A stretch of DNA of 11,614 nucleotides from Deltaproteobacteria bacterium. Its GTDB lineage: Bacteria > Desulfobacterota > GWC2-55-46. Below, piece after piece: positions 7,228 to 11,614 of this stretch. Position numbers and translations under genes: made by a program. The notes beneath the pieces were generated by a model. That model had not been told where the DNA came from. It did not search any database and was given only the letters and a program-made list of their open reading frames with translations. Numbering within the stretch: the first letter of the stretch is position 1; every line of letters begins with the position of its first letter. The stretch covers positions 1-11,614 of the forward strand of contig JACRNN010000111.1 of NCBI GenBank assembly GCA_016234955.1, given 5' to 3'.

Positions 7228-7250
7228 ATCTGGGGGGTTGAAATAAGAAA

Positions 7251-7281
7251 GGCCGCCCCTGCCTTTCAGGCAGGGGCGGCC
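7251..7281 (-). terminator. Rho-independent terminator after efp
   Basis: Perfect 13-bp GC-rich stem (GGCCGCCCCTGCC at 7251-7263 with GGCAGGGGCGGCC at 7269-7281) and a 5-base loop. Read on the - strand it is followed by TTTCTTATTTC. It is 32 bases past the efp stop and separates efp from uvrC. Confidence 0.88.
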
Positions 7282-7313
7282 CGATATTTCACACGTCCGT
7301 CAGGAGACGCCTG

Positions 7314-7877
7314 CTAAGACTTCGCCCTCTCCAGGTACTTCCCCTCCTCGGTATCGACCCTTATCACCTCTCCGACCTCGATGAAGGGCGGCACGTTGAC
7401 CACAAGGCCGGTTTCGAGGGTGGCGGGCTTCTGCGAGGACGTGACCGTGGCCCCCTTCATGTTCGGGGAGGTGTCCACCACCTTGAGCTCCACGACCTTA
7501 GGCGGGGCTACTCCGACCGGAGTGCCGCTATAGTACTCTATCATGAACTTGATGTTCGGCGTCAGGAAGTAGACGTTGTCGCCGAGGACCTCCGCCGTAA
7601 GGGCCACCTGCTCGTACGTCTCGCTGTTCATGAAGTGGTAATCCGTGCCGTCGTTATAGAGGTACTCCATCTCATGCTGCTCAAGGAGCGCCCTCTCGAC
7701 CTTGTCCTCGGAGCGGAACCTGTTCTCCACGCTCGATCCGGTCTTGAGGTTCTTGAGCTTTGTCTGCACCATCCCGCGCCAGTTGCCCGGCGTTATGTGC
7801 TGGACGGACATCACCCTGTACGGCTCGTTATTGTAGAGGATGGTCGTCCCCACTCTCAGCTGTGTCGCGGATATCAT
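7314..7877 (-). CDS. efp: Elongation factor P
   Basis: A 187-residue translation factor that binds between the P and E sites of the ribosome and helps form peptide bonds at proline stretches. It has the usual three domains: an N-terminal KOW-like domain (about 1-63), a central OB domain (about 66-125, with EYLYNDGTDYHFMNSETYEQ), and a C-terminal OB domain (about 128-187, ending VNVPPFIEVGEVIRVDT...). The loop that reaches the P-site tRNA reads PGNWRG (30-35); by alignment the tip residue is Asn32 where Lys or a rhamnosylated Arg is usual. No modification enzyme (EpmA/B/C, EarP, YmfI) is present in this window. AAGGAG lies about 12 bases before the ATG at 7877. The gene has its own likely promoter and a strong terminator, so it is probably transcribed alone. 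Confidence 0.97.
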   Translation of the reverse strand: MISATQLRVGTTILYNNEPYRVMSVQHITPGNWRGMVQTKLKNLKTGSSVENRFRSEDKVERALLEQHEMEYLYNDGTDYHFMNSETYEQVALTAEVLGDNVYFLTPNIKFMIEYYSGTPVGVAPPKVVELKVVDTSPNMKGATVTSSQKPATLETGLVVNVPPFIEVGEVIRVDTEEGKYLERAKS

Positions 7878-8007
7878 CGTCTTGAGGCGCTCCTTCTGAA
7901 AATTTTAGTATTTCCTTCGGATATCATTCCTCGAAGCAGGCATTCCAAGCTATGGGCGTAAGTTCATTCTGATACCCCGGAGCTTGCCCGAAGGTGGTTC
8001 ATTTACA

Positions 8008-8016
8008 ATTATAACA
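8008..8016 (-). promoter_or_regulatory. Extended -10 promoter for efp
   Basis: On the - strand TGTTATAAT (8016-8008) is a perfect TATAAT with the TG extension. There is no good -35 at the right distance, as expected for an extended -10 promoter. Transcription would start near 8001 and leave a leader of about 125 bases before the efp start. The promoter lies just downstream of the long hairpin repeat 8048-8162. Confidence 0.6.
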
Positions 8017-8047
8017 CAGGCACTTGCGCATTTACACGCCTTTTCTT

Positions 8048-8162
8048 GAAGCTCCCCGCAACAGACTGCGGGGAGCTTCGACATGTAAGGAAGTACCTTT
8101 TTCTATTCGCTCGCTTGACCCCGCGGCTTTTCCGCGGGCTGGGCGCTCGCCATGCATGTTCA
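8048..8162 (-). repeat. Long form of the stop-codon repeat, two hairpins
   Basis: On the - strand it starts TGAACATGCATGGCGAGCG (8162-8144), with TGA being the aldolase stop codon. Next are a perfect 7-bp hairpin CCCGCGG/CCGCGGG (8138-8120), the linker shared with 30-76 (8122-8076), and a perfect 13-bp hairpin GAAGCTCCCCGCA/TGCGGGGAGCTTC (8079-8048). The final GGGGAGCTTCAA resembles the end of the 54-bp short form. No T tract follows either hairpin, so they are not canonical terminators, though they could still protect the aldolase mRNA 3' end. Confidence 0.78.
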
Positions 8163-9503
8163 TCCGACGTGCTTTTTTACGTACGGGGCGGTATTCTTCG
8201 CGTTCAGCTGTTCGAAGTATAGGTCGAACCTCGATTCGAGCTCCTTGCATATCTTCTCCCTGCGCGGCTCGTCGATGGTCCATATCCTCTCCTTGAACGG
8301 GCCGAACCCCTTTTTCCGCGTCTTGTATATGAACTGTTCCTCCGTGTCAGCGGCCTTCTTCTCGTCGGAATGCTTCTCTATCAGGTGCCTGTATATATCG
8401 TCCCTGAGCGGAGCCGGGAACGCGGGACTGTCGTAGACCATGTTCTGGAAACCGGTAGCCAGGTGCACCTCGACCGCCCCCCTCTGAACAAACATGTGGA
8501 AGGCCTCGTCCGGGAGCGTGGAGGCGCCGTGCTGTACGACCCCGCCGAGCCCGTAGGACGCGCGCGCCGCCTTTGAGAGCCGCTCTATGGTGTCGAAGTC
8601 GACCTTTACCCTGGCTATGGTGCCGTCCGGGAGCACTACCCCGCCGTGGGACGTGCCGGTCTGGATGCTTATCTTGCTTATCCCCTTGAGCCCCTTGGGC
8701 AGTACGCCCAGGAACCCGTCCATGAAGGCCCGGATCTCCTCCTCCGTGGAGTTCTTGCCCCCGACCTCCCCTATCTCGCCGCCCACGGATACGGTAACCC
8801 CCTCCGGCTCGTTGCCCCTTATGTACTCCGTAAGGAGGGCCGTTGTCTCGAAGTTCGGCCTCTGTTGCTCCCTGACCTCGGGCTTTGAGAGGTCCACGAG
8901 GGTGGACGCGTCTATGTCTATGTTGTAGAAGCCGGCTTCGATGGCCTCTTTTATCAGTTTTTTAAGCCCCTCTATCTCCGTCTTCCTGTCCCTGGTGAAG
9001 TTCTTCTCGCTTACCTGGAAGTGGTCCCCCTGGATGAAGACCGGCCCCCTGAAGCCCTCCTTGATTGCCGCCGCCAGCACGCACGCCGCATACTCCGCCG
9101 GGCGCTGGCCCGTGTAACCTATCTCGCTCTTGGCTATCTCGAATATGAACGCGCCGGCGTTGTTCCTTTTGGCGGACCTGAAAAACGCCCTCGACGTATC
9201 GTAGGTAAGCCCCCTGATGTTGACCGCCGGCACGGTGAAACCGCCGCACTCGCCCCTGCCGACCGCATCATAGAGGTCGTGTATGGAAGCGGCCCTAACG
9301 CCGAGCGCACCGGCGATGAGGGTTATCAGCCGCCTCGACTCCTGAAGCACCTCCCTGTCCGCGCTGAATACGGCGTTGAAGATGACGGCGTCGATGGCCG
9401 CGCCCCTGAGCGCCTTTTCATCGACCACCTCCACGCCCCCGCCCTTCTGCTTCACGGCCCCTTTGATGCAGTCATAGACCGCTCCAACCGATTTAAGCTC
9501 CAT
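8160..9503 (-). CDS. Class II fructose-bisphosphate aldolase family protein
   Basis: A 447-residue zinc-dependent aldolase of the class II FBP/tagatose-bisphosphate family, expected to split or form fructose 1,6-bisphosphate (DHAP plus glyceraldehyde 3-phosphate) in the cytosol. The barrel seems to start at GGFTVPAVNIRGLT (87-100). Visible active-site elements are QGDH (158-161), NIDIDAST, GGEIGEVGGKNSTEEE (about 240-255), GTSHGG (His286) and VQHGAST (His325); His161, a Glu in the GEIGE motif, His286 and His325 are plausible metal or substrate ligands. The first 86 or so residues and a charged C-terminal tail are extra compared with the usual 280-360 residues. AAAGGAG is well placed before the ATG at 9503. 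The substrate is inferred from family only; tagatose bisphosphate or another ketose phosphate is possible. The stop lies within a repeat. Confidence 0.87.
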   Translation of the reverse strand: MELKSVGAVYDCIKGAVKQKGGGVEVVDEKALRGAAIDAVIFNAVFSADREVLQESRRLITLIAGALGVRAASIHDLYDAVGRGECGGFTVPAVNIRGLTYDTSRAFFRSAKRNNAGAFIFEIAKSEIGYTGQRPAEYAACVLAAAIKEGFRGPVFIQGDHFQVSEKNFTRDRKTEIEGLKKLIKEAIEAGFYNIDIDASTLVDLSKPEVREQQRPNFETTALLTEYIRGNEPEGVTVSVGGEIGEVGGKNSTEEEIRAFMDGFLGVLPKGLKGISKISIQTGTSHGGVVLPDGTIARVKVDFDTIERLSKAARASYGLGGVVQHGASTLPDEAFHMFVQRGAVEVHLATGFQNMVYDSPAFPAPLRDDIYRHLIEKHSDEKKAADTEEQFIYKTRKKGFGPFKERIWTIDEPRREKICKELESRFDLYFEQLNAKNTAPYVKKHVG

Positions 9504-9554
9504 GGCTTCTCCTTTCGTTATCTTCCGTCGTTACGTTAAAAGAATAATCCCGGC

Positions 9555-9608
9555 GTTGAAGCTCCCATTGGCCCAAGTTGCGGGCCTCGCGCTCGCTATG
9601 CATGTTCA
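9555..9608 (-). repeat. Intact 54-bp stop-codon repeat (short form)
   Basis: On the - strand it runs from TGAACATGCATAGCGAGCG (9608-9590), through a perfect 5-bp hairpin GGCCCGCAACTTGGGCC, to AATGGGAGCTTCAAC (ending at 9555). Its first three bases are the stop codon of the glycosyltransferase gene. It matches the reconstructed copy 980-1021 plus 1799-1810 at 48 of 54 positions. It lies 51 bases upstream of the aldolase start, between two genes on the same strand. Confidence 0.8.
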
Positions 9609-10289
9609 GGACCCGGCGCGGGGCCTGCCGTAATAAAAGCCGTAAAGCCTCTGGGGCGGGACCCCCATGAAGTAGAGTATCAGCGTCAGCCAGTTCCAGA
9701 TCGTATTCTTGAGTATCCCCCTCTCCTCCCACCTCCTCGGCGAGGTGACGACGCTTCGCTCCAGGAGCGTCAACCTCCCGAGCCTGCGGAGCCTCCTGAC
9801 GCAATCGACGTCCTCCATCAACGGGAGAGCGCCGAAACCGCCGGCCTTGAAAAAGCCCTCCCTGCGGACGAATATGGCCTGGTCTCCGTAGATGAGGCCG
9901 AAGAGACGGAACCGGGCCGTCGCCATCCGCTCTATGACGCGGTAGAAGGCCCTCCCTGAGCTTATCCTGAGCCTGAAGGCGCCGCCAACGACCCTCTCGT
10001 CCCCCATCGCTTCACGCACGGACTCTGCCCAGCCATCCGGCAGGACCGTGTCCGCATGGAGGAAGAGGAGCGCGTCCCCCTCGGCGCCGAGGGCGCCGCA
10101 ATCCATCTGCGCCCCCCTTCCGGGGGCGGACCTGACCACAAGGGCGCCAAGCCCGGCGGCAACGGCGCGGGTGGAGTCAATGCTTCCGCCGTCGGCCACT
10201 ATCACCTGGTGGCCCTCCCCGATCGAACGAACCATCGCCTCAAGGTTGGCGGCCTCGTTAAGGGCCGGTATTATGACGGATATCTTCAC
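9606..10289 (-). CDS. TIGR04283 family (arsenosugar-type) glycosyltransferase
   Basis: A 227-residue family 2 (GT-A fold) glycosyltransferase. ISVIIPALNEAANLEAMV (3-20) is the nucleotide-binding start, VADGGSIDST (31-40) the next conserved piece, and FLHADTVLP (76-84) carries the DxD-like metal and sugar-nucleotide site. GDQAIFVRR (135-143), LMEDVD (157-162) and SPRRWEERG (183-191) are hallmarks of the TIGR04283 group, which databases link to arsenosugar biosynthesis or rSAM/selenodomain neighbourhoods. A hydrophobic C-terminal stretch (about 197-212) may touch the membrane. Length is normal for the group. The start is GTG at 10289, supported by the N-terminal motif although no clear Shine-Dalgarno is visible. 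The usual partners (TIGR04282 transferase, radical SAM ArsS) are not in this window. The TGA stop is the start of a repeat. Confidence 0.87.
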   Translation of the reverse strand: MKISVIIPALNEAANLEAMVRSIGEGHQVIVADGGSIDSTRAVAAGLGALVVRSAPGRGAQMDCGALGAEGDALLFLHADTVLPDGWAESVREAMGDERVVGGAFRLRISSGRAFYRVIERMATARFRLFGLIYGDQAIFVRREGFFKAGGFGALPLMEDVDCVRRLRRLGRLTLLERSVVTSPRRWEERGILKNTIWNWLTLILYFMGVPPQRLYGFYYGRPRAGS

Positions 10290-10334
10290 GGGCCGCAGCT
10301 ATTAACAGCTTACTGAAAAACTCCAAATTCACGT

Positions 10335-10458
10335 CAGGCTGCTCAAAAAGCTCCAGATGCAAGAAGTCGAGGAGTGAGGAATGAGGCGTACTTCTTCCGT
10401 ACGCCGCAGTGACGAACGACGATGACGACACAGCAGATGGGGCTTTTTGAGCAGCCTG
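10335..10458. repeat. MITE-like element with 17-bp perfect inverted ends
   Basis: CAGGCTGCTCAAAAAGC (10335-10351) and its exact reverse complement (10442-10458) bound a 124-bp non-coding element. Inside is a perfect 7-bp hairpin GGCGTAC/GTACGCC (10385-10391/10399-10405). The right end touches the kinase stop codon (TAG at 10461-10459). A diverged copy of one end lies just outside, at 10310-10330. The ends resemble those of 4914-5079. It may contain or disrupt the glycosyltransferase promoter region. No target duplication is evident. Confidence 0.78.
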
Positions 10459-11614
10459 CTAAGATATCACCTGCCTTATCAGCGCTAAAAGCTCCCTGGG
10501 CTCAAAGGGCTTCAATATATACGGGCATTTCGTCCTGGAGAGGAACTCCTTTATGTCCTCGCTGAATACGTCCCCGGTAAGGACGATTACCCTGTTCTTA
10601 AGGTAGTTGTACTTCTTCAGCACGCTGTCATAGAGGTCGAGCCCGCCTATGCCCGGCATCTTCATGTCGGTGATGATGAGGCTGTACTTGTCGCGCTCGA
10701 GCATGTCGAGCGCCTCCCTGCCGTCCCTGGCGGTCTCCACCGCGAACCCCTCCCTCATAAGGATGTCCCTGAGGGTCTCCCTGATCGACTTTTCGTCGTC
10801 TACTATCAGCACCTTCTTGCCGGCGGTGAAGTTCCAGGTCTTCCCCCCGGTATCCACGATGCCCTTCACCTCCATCCACTGGGCCTTGTTCACCACGGGC
10901 AGCTCTATGGTGACGGCCGCGCCGCCCTCGTCCGGGCAGGATATGTCGATAGTGCCCCCGTGCTCGGTCACTATGCCGTGGGTGATGGAGAGCCCGAGGC
11001 CCGTGCCCTTGCCGACCTCCTTTGTGGTGAAGAACGGGTCGAAGACCTTGTTGACTATCTCCCTGGGTATGCCGGGGCCGTCGTCCTTGAACGTTATCTC
11101 TATCCCGCCGCGCTGCTTCCTCGTCCTTATATGGAGCGTCCCCCTGCCCCTTGACGCGACCATCGCGTCCTCGGCGTTGTTGATTATATTTATGAAGACC
11201 TGCTGGAGTTGGAACGGGTCCACCATCGTCCCCGGAAGCTCCGGGTCGAGGTCGAGGGTGGCCTGGATGTTATTCGACCTCAGGGAATAATCCCTCATCT
11301 CAAGCGTGTGCCTGATCAGTTCGTTGATGTTATGGAAATCCCTCTCGGTCTTCTTCGCCCTCGCGAAAGTAAGGAGGTTCTGCACTATCTTGGCGGTCCT
11401 GAGCGACTCGTGGTATATCTTGCGGAGCTTCTCTTTTATATCCTCGAGCTTCCTGTCGCCGGGCAGGTCCATGAGTATCTGGGAAAAGCCCATGATGCCC
11501 ATGAGCGGGTTGTTCAGCTCGTGCGCTATCCCGGCGACGAGCTTTCCCACGCTGCTGAGCTTTTCCACGTGCAGGAGCTGCTCCCTGAGGAGCTTCTCCT
11601 GGGTGATGTCCCTG
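10459..11614 (-). CDS. Sensor histidine kinase with C-terminal receiver domain (partial)
   Basis: The 3' part of a hybrid kinase; the frame is open to the window edge, so the N terminus is missing. The first visible residues, RDITQEKLLREQLL, look like the end of a PAS/PAC domain. A HisKA dimerisation domain follows with EKLSSVGKLVAGIAHELNNP (phospho-acceptor His codon at 11521-11523). The HATPase domain has the N box INIINNAEDAM, the G1 box DDGPGIP and the G2 box GKGTGLGLS. After a short linker comes a receiver domain: VLIVDDEKS, the phospho-acceptor Asp in IITDMKMPG (codon 10666-10668), VVLTGD and LKPFEP. It probably senses a signal through upstream domains and relays phosphate internally. 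The GTG at 11568 is not the start because coding continues upstream of it in frame. Its TAG stop directly adjoins a MITE-like repeat. No response-regulator gene is beside it. Confidence 0.95.
   Translation of the reverse strand, partial: RDITQEKLLREQLLHVEKLSSVGKLVAGIAHELNNPLMGIMGFSQILMDLPGDRKLEDIKEKLRKIYHESLRTAKIVQNLLTFARAKKTERDFHNINELIRHTLEMRDYSLRSNNIQATLDLDPELPGTMVDPFQLQQVFINIINNAEDAMVASRGRGTLHIRTRKQRGGIEITFKDDGPGIPREIVNKVFDPFFTTKEVGKGTGLGLSITHGIVTEHGGTIDISCPDEGGAAVTIELPVVNKAQWMEVKGIVDTGGKTWNFTAGKKVLIVDDEKSIRETLRDILMREGFAVETARDGREALDMLERDKYSLIITDMKMPGIGGLDLYDSVLKKYNYLKNRVIVLTGDVFSEDIKEFLSRTKCPYILKPFEPRELLALIRQVIS

Noticed and set aside
8048..8138. Hairpins after the aldolase as a rho-independent terminator
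   Set aside because: The stems are strong, but neither is followed by a T tract on the - strand, and the hairpins belong to a repeat found elsewhere.
10460..11568. GTG at 11568 as the kinase start
   Set aside because: The frame stays open upstream to the window edge and encodes a typical PAC-domain end (RDITQEKLLREQ), so the gene is cut by the window.
1..11614. CRISPR array, tRNA, rRNA or phage genes
   Set aside because: No evenly spaced direct repeats, no tRNA-like cloverleaf or rRNA sequence noticed, and all sizeable credible proteins are accounted for.

Overview
The window looks like chromosomal DNA from a moderately GC-rich Gram-negative bacterium. The gene content (DUF4124 protein, hybrid kinase, TIGR04283 glycosyltransferase) and the many hairpin repeats between genes resemble Desulfobacterota/Deltaproteobacteria or nearby environmental lineages. 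That placement is an inference from protein style; there is no rRNA or other marker to prove it.

Layout. Only the first gene, an MBL-fold hydrolase (143-982), reads on the + strand. The other eight read on the - strand. From right to left they are: a sensor kinase with a C-terminal receiver domain (10459-11614, N terminus beyond the window), a TIGR04283-type glycosyltransferase (9606-10289), a long class II aldolase (8160-9503), elongation factor P (7314-7877) with its own promoter and terminator, UvrC (5313-7190), ComEC (2421-4868), a small secreted DUF4124 protein (1822-2361), and an AT-rich SAM-dependent methyltransferase (1090-1752). The genes are mostly unrelated housekeeping or stress functions: DNA uptake, excision repair, translation, central carbon metabolism, glycosyl transfer and signalling. 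ComEC and the DUF4124 gene may be co-transcribed. I see no defence system, CRISPR array, phage gene, transposase, tRNA or rRNA.

The unusual content is between the genes. Three copies of a repeat that starts TGAACATGCAT(A/G)GCGAGCG sit so that the first three bases are exactly the stop codon of a gene (hydrolase, aldolase, glycosyltransferase). One copy is a clean 54-bp element (9555-9608). A second is split in two by the methyltransferase block, with a TTAT on each side; removing the block and one TTAT restores a 54-bp element matching the first at 48 of 54 positions. A third copy is a longer form with two hairpins. Its linker is conserved at the left edge of the window while the hairpin stems differ but still pair. 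A second repeat family, with ends like CAGGCTGCTCAAAAAGC, lies upstream of comEC (with another inverted repeat nested inside) and directly against the stop codon of the kinase gene.

Within proteins, two points stand out: UvrC has Ala where the fourth cysteine of the predicted iron-sulfur cluster is expected, and EF-P has Asn at the tip position that is usually a modified Lys or Arg.
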